Source of the DNA: Anisus vortex
Lineage: Eukaryota; Mollusca; Gastropoda; Planorbidae
Reading direction: 5' to 3'
Assembly (NCBI GenBank): GCA_949126835.1
Contig: OX421500.1
Span: 21,923,167 to 21,987,166, forward strand
DNA length: 64,000 nt
Shown here: piece by piece, positions 34,579 through 46,724 of the stretch
Numbering within the stretch: position 1 is the stretch's first letter
How the letters are laid out: each line of letters opens with the position of its first letter
Program-made: the position numbers and the translations under genes
Notes under the pieces: generated by a model
Told to the model about the DNA's origin: nothing
The model's input: the letters and a program-made list of their open reading frames with translations, nothing else
The model's database searches: none

Positions 34579-34700
34579 GTATAGTAACTGTGACACAATA
34601 TTCATGACTTAATGTGTATAGTAACTGTGACATAATATTCATAACTCAAGATGTATAGTTACCGTGACATAACAGTTATAAATCAAGGTTTATAGTATCT
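34579..34700. repeat. 37-bp degenerate tandem repeat, 3-4 copies
   Basis: GTATAGTAACTGTGACACAA plus TATTCATGACTTAATGT, with later copies more diverged. Confidence 0.85.
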
Positions 34701-35314
34701 TATCTTACCTCTTATAGTATCTTACCTCTAATTGTACGCCATAAGGTGTTAGTAATATCCACCATAGAGTGAATCGGGTATGTAGAAATCTTACCTTCAA
34801 GTTAGAACGACTAAATGTTGAGTTCACTGTCACAGAATGTAAGCATCTTTTTCTTTCCATCGTTTACTTTTTTCTCTCAATCTTATCACACATCTATCTT
34901 AAACGTACGTATTAAATTCAATGTAAAAACTTCCAAATACACCAGTTCAATAAAGCGAATTAAATATAGTCTTATTATATTAACAATGAACATAAAAGAA
35001 GATGTCTAGTTGTTCATTATATTCTTGAAGTACCTCGGCCTATTTCACACATTCTTTATTCCTTACTGTATTGTTGGATTCATTGATTAAAGTCTAGTGT
35101 TACAACAAACTACACACTTCATCTCAAGAATAGTTATATTTTAATTGATTATCAGTTCGTAGGCTGACAATACCAGGTTCTGTATACAAGAAAGTGTTCA
35201 TTGTAGCAAACAAGCTCAATATGTTAAGACCTTGAGCTTGTAAAGAAAATATCTTCTCTGCAATATTAAACTCGTACTGAAGATACAGGTCATGTAGAAT
35301 ATCGATCACACACA
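34701..35314. other. AT-rich non-coding stretch
   Basis: No gene or repeat is recognised. Confidence 0.5.
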
Positions 35315-35870
35315 GTAGAGATCAAACAGAATATAGATCTTACAGAATATAGATAATAAAAAATATAGTTCATACAGAATATAGATCATACAGAATATAG
35401 ATCATACAGAATATAAATCATACAGAATATAAATCATACAGAATATAGATCATACAGAATATAGATCACACAAAATGTAGATCACACATAATGTAGATCA
35501 CACAGAATATAGAACTTACAGAATATAGATCATACAGAATATAGATCATACAGAATATAGATCATACAGAATATAGATCATGCAGAAAATAGATCATACA
35601 GAATATAGATCATACAGAATATAGATCATACAGAATATAGATCACACAGAATATAGATCATACAGAATATAGATCATACAAAATATGGATCATACAGAAT
35701 ATAGATCATAAATAATATAATATATCACACATAATGTAGATCACACAGCATATAGATCATATTGAATATAGATCACACAGAATATAGATCTTACAGAATA
35801 TAGATCATACAGAATGAAGATCATACAGAATATAGATTATACATAATATTCATCAAACAGAATATATATA
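35315..35870. repeat. 16-bp minisatellite, about 34 copies
   Basis: Unit ACAGAATATAGATCAT with frequent single-base variants. Confidence 0.95.
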
Positions 35871-36252
35871 TCATGCATAATGCACCATCTTTCTTTAAAA
35901 TGCGCTTCAAATGAGAAAGGAAAATCCTGTTATTGAATGTAAAACAGCGATTCAGTAGATCCAATAATACATTTAAAATACTTTTTATATACATTTTAAT
36001 TTTCATTGTTTCGGTCAATATTTTCAAATTCAGCATTGATGGCAAAACTTGTCAAAACATTTCACCACACTTTTCTGTTATAGAATTGTAAAATAAAATA
36101 ATTTCAAGTGAAGGCTGCACTTTGGGTTGTGATTTATATCGGTTTTAAAAGGAAAGTAAACAAAATATTAAACAAAATAATATAATTGATAATTGAATTT
36201 TCTTTATATCATAAGCAGTAATTGAGACGGCAATATGTATTGTATTAATTAA
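35871..36252. other. AT-rich non-coding stretch
   Basis: Nothing is recognised before the LINE begins. Confidence 0.5.
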
Positions 36253-37946
36253 ACGTTTTTTATTCCAATGAAAGCGGCAGATGGCAGCTCCATTACAGAA
36301 GAGAAAGCAAAACTTCGGAGATGGGGAGAACACTTTAAAGAGATTTTGAACAGAGCAGACCCATCAAAGCTTGCAAACATTCCTGAAGTAGAGGAAGACC
36401 TAGATATAAATATGGAACCCATAACTCTACAGGAAATCACTGATGCCATTCAAAAGTTAAAGAACAATAAGGCCCCAGGAGAAGACGGCATATGTCCAGA
36501 AATGCTTAAGGCAGATGAGGATGTAACGCCGCGGGTATTACAACCTATACTCCAAGATATCTGGGACAAAGAGACAGCACCAGAGAGCTGGAGGAAAGGC
36601 ATAATTGTAAAACTCCCCAAAAAAGGCGACCTGGGAGAATGCAACAATTGGCGAGGAATCACACTACTGTCCCTCACTAGCAAGATCTACTGCCGCATCA
36701 TCCTGCAACGAATTTCCACCTCAGTAGACAAAATATTACGCCAAGAGCAGGCCGGTTTTCGAAAGGGAAGGTCATGTATAGACCACATATTCGTTCTGCG
36801 GCAGATCCTAGAGCAGACACAAGAATGGAACAGCCCTCTCTACACAGTGTTTATAGATTTCGAATAGGCATTTGACAGCCTACACAGAGACTCACTGTCG
36901 AAAATTGCAAGATATTATGGCATCCCACAGAAACTGGTAAAGATCATGCAATCCCTTTATGAAAACTTTGAATGTAGAGTGATCCACAACAATGATCTCT
37001 CAGACTCCTTTTATGTAAAGACGGGAGTGAAACAGGGTTGCTCCCTATCACCCACCCTTTTTGCTCTTGCAATAGACTGGATACTTCAACAGACCACACA
37101 GGGCAAGCGACAAGGAATTCAATGGTCTCTCTCCTCAATACTAGAAGACATTGACTACGCAGACGACATAGCCCTTATATCCAGCAGACATCAAGACATT
37201 CAAACAAAGACAAGTAGTCTGAATGAGATAGCAAGCACCATAGGACTTAGGGTAAACAGACAGAAAACAAAGATAATGAGAAACAACAAGACTATCAACA
37301 CCCCTGTCACAATAGATGAGGAATAAATAGAGGATGTTAAGGAATTTACCTACATAGGCAGTAAAATGACAACAAATGGCGACTGTGATCTGGAAATCAA
37401 TAGTAGAATCAGTAAGGCAAAACAGGCCTTTGCACTGCTCAGGCCCATATGGAGGACGTCGAGCCTTGGCCTCCAAACAAAAATAAGGATATTTAAGAGC
37501 AATGTCCTCAGCGTCCTGCTGTATGGGTCGGAGTGCTGGAAAACTACAAATACCATAGAAAGGAAACTAGAGGTGTTCCAGACACAAAGCCTACGCCGCA
37601 TCATCAAGATCTTCTGGCCAAATACGATATCAAATGAGGATCTACGTGAGGAGTAATCCCTTTAGCAGAGAGCATCTCAGCAAGGAGATGGAGATGGATA
37701 GGACACGTCTGCAGAATGTCAGCTGGCTCCCTCCCCAGGACAGCACTGAGATGGACTCCTCAGGGGAAAAGGTCGAAAGGAGACCAAAGGAAACTTGGAG
37801 AAGGACGGCGGAAAGGGACTTAAAGGCTTCAGGCCTGAACTTTGAGACAGCACCTCCAGTTGCAACAGATCGAGACAAATGGAGATCCTTGGCTTCCGCC
37901 TCAAGCGCCAGTCGGCACTGAGAGGACTAAGAGAGAGAGAGAGAGA
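36253..37946 (+). pseudogene. 5'-truncated LINE reverse transcriptase
   Basis: The reading begins in the linker before the polymerase (EEKAKLRRWGEHFKEILNR) and covers the whole reverse transcriptase: NNKAPGEDGICPEML, the LPKKGDLGECNNWRGITLL block, QAGFRKGRSCIDHIF, motif A (FIDFE-stop-AFDSL), GVKQGCSLSPTLFALAID, and the catalytic YADD motif in DYADDIALIS (about 37153-37180). The C-terminal RIFKSNVLSVLLYGSECWK, RWRWIGHVCRM and RRPKETWRRT blocks follow, ending at a TGA at 37919-37921. A (GA)n run to 37946 is the likely 3' tail. Defects: a TAG in motif A (36865-36867), a TAA at 37324-37326, a TAA near 37655, and frameshifts at about 37655 and 37788. There is no endonuclease: the copy is 5'-truncated. 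Family: APE-type non-LTR element, RTE/CR1-like by motif style. Otherwise well preserved, so fairly young. Confidence 0.95.
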
Positions 37947-38444
37947 TTTGAAAATAATGTCTTATTTCATGTGTCGATAAACTATAAGTCTGAACATTTC
38001 TTTTTTAAAATTATAACATCGATTACTAAAGGATGGTTATACTGTTCGCCATTAAATATTCCTATAGCATTATATCATAAATTTTTTATAACTCAAGAAG
38101 AAAACACTTACTAATAAACATGATAAACAATGTTATAAACTACAAGTGGATTTTTTTACCAATTTTTCCGTTTTATTCAAGTATTTCGTTCGTAGATTGT
38201 GATGTTTTATGATGGTTAAAACTCTATTAATCTCAATGCTGTAATAATACCTCGATATACAAGTCAAGTATACACCCAATAAACCAGTATAGTTTATAGT
38301 TTATAAACCAGTGAGTTAAGACATCCGCTGAGATAACTGCATGCCTTTACCTAGCTCTTAGCTTGTAATGATGACACACAGGCTATGGAATGGAATGGAA
38401 AGGAAAACTATCATCGCGAACAAAAAGAAACGCAGTTTTTGTGT
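37947..38444. other. AT-rich non-coding stretch
   Basis: No gene or repeat is recognised. Confidence 0.5.
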
Positions 38445-38535
38445 CCGTGCATGTGTGTGTCCGTGCATGTGTGTGTCCGTGCATGTGTGTGTCCGTGCAT
38501 GTGTGTGTCCGTGCATGTGTGTGTTCGTGCGTGTC
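38445..38535. repeat. 16-bp minisatellite, about 5-6 copies
   Basis: Unit TGTGTGTCCGTGCATG. Confidence 0.93.
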
Positions 38536-40364
38536 CCTGTAGATATATATATATTTGTGAATGTATATTATTTATGATGTCTAATTAGATTTATCTATGA
38601 ACAGGTAAAAAAATAATCCATCATTAGACAAACCACAGACCTTCTGAAGGGAAGACGAGATAACAAAAAAGATAAAAGAGAAAGAATGAAAGAAGATGAA
38701 ATAAATGAACATTACTTTGAACAGCAGTTCTCAATTTCTTTATGATTATGTACCCCGCAAGTAGGTTTCCATATATAAATCATCTAATCAAAAATATTTT
38801 CAGTTTAGCACTTTAGTTATGTCATTTTCAAAACCTAAACAGTCATCATACGCACACACTACACTACAATTCCATTTGGTCAAGTCGAGGCTGTCGGCTT
38901 CTTTCAATATGGGCAAGAACAGAGAGATTGTGTACTCTTCTGTACCACAGTCAGTAAGAATTCAGCCATTCAGCCAGAAATACAATAGCTGACTCCTAAT
39001 GAACTTTTACTTGTATGATAAATAGTATTGTCTTTTTTACTAACTCCTTAACTTTCAGTCTTACATCAAGACTTTTATAAAATATCCTTTTTACTTCGGC
39101 TCATCAGAGCTCACAATACCACAACCTTACAGGTTGAATAATATCTCCTCACTGACTTTCTTACCCTTTCTCACTCCCCTTGTCAACTATCAGTTCACTC
39201 ACAAAATCATGCTTTCTACTCATTTTAATCATTCTCTCCTTTTTATAAACAGTCTTCAGAATCACTTGTTTACATTTTAAAATCATTCACTCACTACCTA
39301 AATTAGACTTGTAACACCAACGTTCGTAAACACACATATAAAACAAACAGACGGACACAAACAAATACACACATTGTCCATCACAGTAAAAAAAAAAAAA
39401 GAAAGTAGGAAAAAGTAAATCCGTGTTGCTTAGCCCCATCTCATCAGACCGGAAACAGATCAAACACCAAAGCTTTTATTGATCTGACGTTTTCTTCCTT
39501 TTTTTTTGTCAATGGAGGAAGAGTTGTAAAGTTTCTGGGCAAATTTCCCACTGCCCATGGAAAGCTTATCCGATAATTGTAGCAATCGCTTGTATCCGAA
39601 TTAATTTTCCCTTTTATGTCTACCTTATCCCATGGCAAAACGGAAATCACAAAATTAGGACCGAAGAAGGAAAGAAATAATCCAGTTGGTTTACATGATT
39701 TACATGTAACATATTCACTTATTCAAGTATGATTTACTGTGAAGGTTTAAAGTTCAAATTATGAGCAAGCTGACGTATCGTGTACTTGTCTATAGTGTGA
39801 GGTCACAGCCTTTGAAAGGATTGCTTATCTTGTGGACTTTATTTATTTGGTGACTTCCAGTGAACATTTTGAAATGAACATGAGTATTGTGTTAGTTCGG
39901 GCTAATCCATATATTATGTATGAACTGAGAGAGAGTGGTTGGATTTAGGAAATTGAGGGCATTTGATGTTTACGATGAAAGGGAAGGTGTTGTGACTGAA
40001 TGTGAACGTGCGTACAGATTTGTCAGCCCTTATATTGCAGACTGTAACAATAACAAAAAACCCACCAATGCCAAAAATAAAGAAAAAAACAAACACTTGA
40101 TTAGATTGAAACACAATTATTTTCTTAAGGCAGGCAATGAGTCACGAGAATTGTTCACGCGCTTGCATTAGTTAAAACAAAAAATGATGCAAACAAAACT
40201 CGAGACAGATTAATTCAAGACTGATGTTCAATAAGTACTTATAAAGGCAGAAAGAAATTCCGAACATTTTAAGAAAATGAGAAGCAACTAATTGGTTAGG
40301 TCAAAACGTTCACGTATTACTGAACTCAGTAACTAAAATATATTCAGGTCTAATATTTCCTTTT
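38536..40364. other. Non-coding stretch
   Basis: No gene is recognised. It is AT-rich with short open frames on both strands, none of which looks like a known protein. Confidence 0.45.
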
Positions 40365-41756
40365 TAAGAATTAATACAATTAGTTTCTCTTTAGCATATA
40401 TTGATCTACTTTAATTAATTAATACAATTAGTTTCTCTTTAGCATATATTGATCTACTTTAATTAATTAATACAATTAGTTTCTCTTTAGCATATATTGA
40501 TCTACTTTAATTAATTAATACAATTAGTTTCTCTTTAGCATATATTGATCTACTTTAATTAATTAATACAATTAGTTTATCTTTACCATACATTGATGTA
40601 CTTTAATTAATTAATACAACTAGTTTCTCTTTAGTATATATTGATCTACTTTAATTAATTAATACAATTAGTTTCTCTTTAGCATATATTGATGTACTTT
40701 AATTAATTAATACAATTAGTTTCTCTTTAGCATATATTGATCTACTTTAATTAATCAATACAATTAGTTTCTCTTTAGCATATATTGATGTACTTTAATT
40801 AATTAATACAACTAGTTTCTCTTTAGCATATATTGATCTACTTTAATTAATTAATACAATTAGTTTCTCTTTAGCATATGTTGATCTACTTTAATTAATT
40901 AATACAATTAGTTTCTCTTTAGCATATATTGATCTACTTTAATTAATTAATACAATTAGTTTCTCTTTAGCATATATTGATCTACTTTAATTAATCAATA
41001 CAATTAGTTTATCTTTACCATACATTGATGTACTTTAATTAATTAATACAACTAGTTTCTCTTTAGTATATATTGATCTACTTTAATTAATTAATACAAT
41101 TAGTTTCTCTTTAGCATATATTGATGTACTTTAATTAATTAATACAACTAGTTTCTCTTTAGCATATATTGATCTACTTTAATTAATTAATACAATTAGT
41201 TTCTCTTCAGCATATATTGATCTACTTTAATTAATTAATACAATTAGTTTCTCTTTAGCATATATTGATCTACTTTAATTAATTAATACAATTAGTTTCT
41301 CTTTAGCATATATTGATCTACTTTAATTAATTAATACAATTAGTTTCTCTTTACCATATATTGATCTACTTTAATTAATTAATACAATTAGTTTCTCTTT
41401 AGCATATATTGATCTACTTTAATTAATTAATACAATTAGTTTCTCTTTAGCATATATTGATCTACTTTAATTAAATAATACAATTAGTTTCTCTTTAGCA
41501 TATATTGATCTACTTTAATTAATTAATGCAATTAGTTTCTCTTTAGCATATATTGATCTACTTTAATTAATTAATACAATTAGTTTCTCTTTACCATATA
41601 TTGATCTACTTTAATTAATTAATACAATTAGTTTCTCTTTAGCATATATTGATCTACTTTAATTAATTAATACAATTAGTTTCTCTTTAGCATATATTGA
41701 TCTACTTTAATTAATTAATACAATTAGTTTCTCTTTAGCATATATTGATCTACTTT
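40365..41756. repeat. 48-bp AT-rich minisatellite, 29 copies
   Basis: Unit ACAATTAGTTTCTCTTTAGC, ATATATTGATCTACTTTAAT, TAATTAAT. A TTAATTAATTAAT palindrome occurs in every unit. Marker variants (TTTACCATAC, ACAACTAG, GATGTAC) recur in the same order at about 40575 and 41010, suggesting block duplication. Confidence 0.97.
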
Positions 41757-42799
41757 ATGACATACTTTTATACAGTTTTCAAGACAATTCAATTTGACTG
41801 TTCTATTGTATTTTTGTAATAAATTCCAACCTGAAAACACACGTAATAACAACAACAAGAAAAAACTATACAATTACAACAAATGTCACGTGACTACAGA
41901 TATTTGTTCTATACAAAAGACAAGTGGGGGAGGGGGGTGCAGGTAGATCAAATAAATTATTCGTATTATTACGGTAGACATTTCATAAAGCACGAGATGT
42001 GCCAAGGATTGGGGCACGCAAATTATATGACTACGTAATTGGAGTGACTTAGTTTTAGTTTGACTTCTGCTTAAAGGATTGTATCTTTTTGTTTTGTATG
42101 CCGATGATTTAATGCTTTAACTCTGTTTATACATCTAGTGTTGGATTAAGTATTACAGTACAATTTCTATAACACAGCGAAAACTAATTTAAGTTTAAAT
42201 TTCTCTATTCAACTATTCTTTAAAATGCCGTCAAACTTTACAGCAGCACATAATATTAGACGCCAGATATGTGTTCGTTATGTCGTACAACAACTTTGAA
42301 CAATAGAACCTTACCGTAGACCGTAAAACAGTGGATAACAGACTCTTGGAGTCGGAGATTAAAAATACAGGCCAAGATTTATCCCCCTCCCTCCAAAAAA
42401 AAAAGTTACTTAAGATAAAACCTAAAAGAGCTTAGCGTCCATTGTACTCATGTTATCACTGTAAAGTGGGATAAAGCGACTCAATGTTAGAAGTGGAATA
42501 CAGTGTGAAAGAGTTAATACCTGATTCCACCATTAGTAACGCACTCTGTTTTTGAGATGAATTACCCGATTCACAACACTATCTATACCTGGAATTAATG
42601 TCTAGAATGATGGTGGCATTTATCTAGATAAACCTTTGATATCCCACTCTGTTTTAAAAAATTCAAAATATAACTAATGACATAGAGGAGCATAAAGAAT
42701 GCACATATTAAGAAGTTCTTGATGTCAAAGCGGATAATATAATTGAAGAATGATATGTGTTGAAATTTAAATAAGTATTTATTTATACTGCTCACTGTC
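41757..42799. other. Non-coding stretch
   Basis: No gene is recognised. A GTGGGGGAGGGGGGTG run is near 41924-41939. Confidence 0.45.
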
Positions 42800-42940
42800 G
42801 ATTGTCAATGTATTTATACTGGTCTATGTCAATGTATTTATAATGGTCTCTATGTCAATGTATCTATACTGTTCTCTGTCAATGTATTTGTACTGGTCTC
42901 TGTCAATGTATTTACAATAGTTTCTGTCAATGTATTTATA
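42800..42940. repeat. ~26-bp degenerate tandem repeat, 5-6 copies
   Basis: Unit TGTCAATGTATTTATACTGG plus TCTC with length variation. Confidence 0.88.
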
Positions 42941-43061
42941 CAAAGATATAACAAAATGTTCAATGCATAATAAAATGTATATTAAAACTGATTGTTGCGA
43001 GCTGGGTTTGGGGAGATGTGGCAGAAAATTTGACAGAATGTGTTGTCAAATAAAACAAGTC

Positions 43062-43358
43062 AATGTGCCAATGTTCAGTCATGTGCCAATGTTCAGTCAT
43101 GTGCCAATGTTCAGTCAATGTGCCAATGTTCAGTCAATGTGCCAATGTTCAATCATGTGCCAATGTTCAGTCAATGTGCCAATGTTCAGTCATGTGCCAA
43201 TGTTCAGTCGTGTGCCAATGTTCAGTCATGTGCCAATGTTCAGTCATGTGCCAATGTTCAGTCATGTGCCAATGTTCAGTCATGTGCCAATGTTTAGTCA
43301 TGTGCCAATGTTCAGTCATGTGCCAATGTTCAGTCATGTGCCAATGTTCAGTCATGTG
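43062..43358. repeat. 18-bp minisatellite, about 16 copies
   Basis: Unit CATGTGCCAATGTTCAGT; some copies have an extra A (CAATGTGCC). A multiple-of-three period produces open frames on both strands that are not genes. Confidence 0.96.
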
Positions 43359-43589
43359 GCTCAATTTCCCTTCCAAATATTGAGTCTAACACCTAATGGA
43401 ATGAACGAAAGTTTTGCGAAGTTGATTTAAAATGATTTAATAAGAGCAATTATACAGTAAACACCTACAACAGTTTCTTCGTTTTACAATTTTAAAACGT
43501 TTTCCAGTTATCTTCGAAATCTATTTAATCCTGGTCTGTTCAAATAATAAGTTTCCTCTGGATGACCAGCGGTCACATTGCAACTGTTC

Positions 43590-43591
<2 letters not shown>

Positions 43592-43640
<49 letters not shown>
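43592..43640. repeat. (AT)n microsatellite
   Basis: About 49 bp of perfect alternating A and T. Confidence 0.98.
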
Positions 43641-43642
<2 letters not shown>

Positions 43643-43959
43643 AAAGAAAAGAAGACAAGAACCAAACTATGCACAATGATTTTAAAATAAACGGATTTCC
43701 TCGTTAGCCTTCCAAACTGCGATGTAAGTAGGAGGACAAAAACAATTATTTATTTATTGTAAAGTTTGTATATCGTGGTCATTTATTATTAGAACTTTCC
43801 GAAATGTTGTGCAGCTTTTAATAATTACAAAATGAAGAAAGTCAACAGCTTATAAATATTTCTTTCAGATGAAATTTCTAAATTAGAATTCAAATAGGAA
43901 ATAGATACAGAGATGGGAATTTTTTAAAGTTTAGCAATCATGATATTTATATCACAGTA

Positions 43960-45555
43960 ACATGATGCTCCTCGTGTGGAGATTCTGATCTTCCATCGGG
44001 CGCCTCCCCAGGTGGCGAATAAGGGAATGCCCACCAGATATGGTAGGTACCGGGGAAATCAAATACCCGGGGCGGACCAAAATCGGAACCTGCTGCCTTG
44101 CAGGAAGTGGAGGGATCCACAAAGGCTAGGGAACCGAAAAAATAGGCAGCGACCCAGAATGCTGAGAGGGGAATCCTCCCCATATGGTTGTGCGCAGGGC
44201 TAACAACCCAGCCATATAAAAAGAAACTTGTTACAAAAACGCAAACAAAGAACTCAAAAGAAAGCCCGGACCTTGGAAAAGATGGGTCTCCTAACAGAGA
44301 TTTTATGAAGTTGGGTGGCCAAAGCCAACTGGATACCAACCGACGGACAACCACCCTCTCCACCAGGACCACCACTAATCTAGGAACATGGAACGTAAGA
44401 ACCATGTCTGAAACTTGAAAAACTGCCCAAGTTGCTCCTGAAATGCAAAAATACCAACTAGCTATCTTGGGAATAAGCGAGTCTAGATGGACAGGCTCAG
44501 GTCAGAATAAGCTTAGCACAGGGGAACTGCTGTTGTATTCAGGTCATGAAGACGAAAATGCAGCTCTCAACCAAGGAGTGGCACTTATGCTTTCCAGAAA
44601 TGCCCAGAACGCACTTTTGGGATGGGAAGCCCACGGTCCACGTATAATCACCGGAAGATTTAAGACAAAAAAAAACAGAAAGTCAATATGGACATTCTGC
44701 AGGTATATGCTCCTACTAATGATAGTAAAGAAGAAGACAAAGATGACTTCTACAACAGACTGCGATCCATTGTCCAGAAGTGTCCTAGAAGTAACATGAT
44801 TATACTAATGGGCGACCTAAATGTTAAAATAGGCAGCAACAATAATGGCTACGAAGAATGCATGAAAATGAAAATGGTAAACGATTGGCTGATTTATGTG
44901 CCTTAGATGGACTAGTCATCGGAGGTAGCCTCTTCAAGCACAAACATATCCACAAGGTGGCATGGATTTCACCAGATATGTCAACGGCCAACCAAATTGA
45001 CCATGTTTGTATATGCAATAAGTTTCGAAGATCTCTCCAAGATGTTAAGGTTAAAAGAGGTGCAGATGTAGCATCAGACCATCATCTACTTATTGCCAAG
45101 ATAAAACTTAAACTGAAAAAGAACTGGACAAATGGGGGAAATAAGCGCCAACGTTTTGAAAGAAACGCATAAAGGCTGATAAAATAAACTATTTTGAGTC
45201 ACTGGCTGGCGATGCAGAAGATGCAGTGTACCATAACAACACACGAGACCGCTACAACACTATTAAGAAAATAGCAGGAAAATTTAATAAGTCAGAGAGG
45301 CCAGTGAGAGACAAAGATGGGAAGTTGATACACAATGAAGAGGGACAGAGGAAGAGATGGGCAGAACATTTCCAAGAACTACTGAATAGACCAGCCTCCC
45401 AGTGCACACAGGAAATAAAGCCAGCAGAAATGGACCTGCCAATTGACTGTAGCCCACCAAAGAAAGAAGAAGTAAGCCGAGCCATAAAGCAGCTTAAAAA
45501 AGGGAAGGCTGCACGACCAAATGGTATACCTACAGAAGCACTCACAGCACTTTGT
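43960..45555 (+). pseudogene. LINE with 5' leader and endonuclease, 3' half missing
   Basis: The first 400 bp (CGGGCGCCTCCCCAGGTGGC, then TACCGGGGAAATCAAATACC) is the GC-rich 5' leader I associate with RTE/CR1-like elements. The endonuclease follows: GTWNVRTM (44386), LGISESRWTGSG (catalytic Glu), MGDLNVKIGSNN (catalytic Asp/Asn), the LFKHKHIHKVAWISPD block, NQIDHVCI and ASDHHLLIAKIKLKLKK. The linker and the start of the polymerase (KRWAEHFQELLNR, RPNGIPTEAL) end at about 45545, and motif A, YADD and the C-terminus are gone. Defects: TGA at 44417, a frameshift at the A run near 44670, another near 44865, and TAA near 45170. Losing the 3' end instead of the 5' end is unusual for a LINE. Confidence 0.93.
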
Positions 45556-46724
45556 ATTGTTATGTATAAGAAGTATGTGGGGAGCGTACGTCGTGATATC
45601 GTTGTCACATCATGCTTGGAGATTCAAGGTTTCTATGAATTTAACAAGTAATCACTGGCTCCCTAACATCCCGTGAAGTTGTTTCACGTAGGGTCGTAAG
45701 GACCAATAGAAAACAACCTTTTAAAGACCCCGTGGTTTCAAGACCATGCTTGGGCAGTCTTCTAGTTCGGTCGCATTTTTAAGTGTCGTGGATTTTGCTT
45801 GTAACTATTTGTATGAAGTCTACTCTATGTGCATTATTGTGTATTAACCTTAATTATGTTTATTGTTCTACATAATGAGTTTTTTCATTTAACTGGTTGA
45901 AAGTGGAGTGGTTCTCATTTAGAATACAGCAGTGCTCCAACATACAAGAAAATATATTCCTCCCTCTAGATAATAACAAACCATGTATGACCACCGTTCA
46001 TAGCAGTATGTATCTACATTACGTCCAGCTTGGTTTCATATTTAAAACTTTCAAGATTATTTCCTGGTTATCTGAGTAACTTAACCAGTGTAATTATGAA
46101 ACCAGAATGGTTTGTATGATTCACTCTTGTCAGTGGAAAAATAAATAGTACTTGATTTTATGATCGTAATATCATTAGCATTAGTCTAAAAAAAAAGATG
46201 GAGATAAACAAGCACAAATCAATCAGGGTAATATTTTCAACCAATAATTCAGCAATAGAGAAAAAGGAAATTAAAAGAACAAAATACAAAAACAAGTAAA
46301 AGAGAAAAGGACAGAAGGAAAGAGCAAACGAGAAAGAGAGAGAGAGAGATGGCAAGAGCCGTACTGTTGTACAATGTATATAAATAGATAGTACAAATAA
46401 TCGGAAAGTTTTCATATAAGAAAAAGTTGGTTCTATAAATCTGTTGTTTTTCCTGTAACGTTACATAAAATTTTTTCTTCCTGAATCTATCACAACGGCT
46501 GCATCTGAATGGCTTAGAATTTGATTGAACAAAAACTTCCGTCTCGTAAGCCTACACGAAATCCTTGCATTAGCAGCCCATACACACTAAGTTAAGATAA
46601 TATAACTTTATTGATCTTAAAAATAGAGAAGCTTGTTTTTGATGACACTGTAATAAACGTTGACCAGACAGTAGGCGAAAAGAAAACGGAAATATCATCC
46701 GTAACACAAGCCAGAGAAGGACAG
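45556..46724. other. Non-coding stretch right of the truncated LINE
   Basis: Sequence from 45560 to about 45780 is more GC-rich and may belong to whatever cut the LINE (insertion or rearrangement). I do not recognise it. The rest is AT-rich, and a GA-rich run lies near 46255-46350. Confidence 0.45.

Noticed and set aside
43040..43430. Open frames in the 18-bp array, including a histidine/tryptophan-rich one
   Set aside because: Repeat artefact; the period is a multiple of three.
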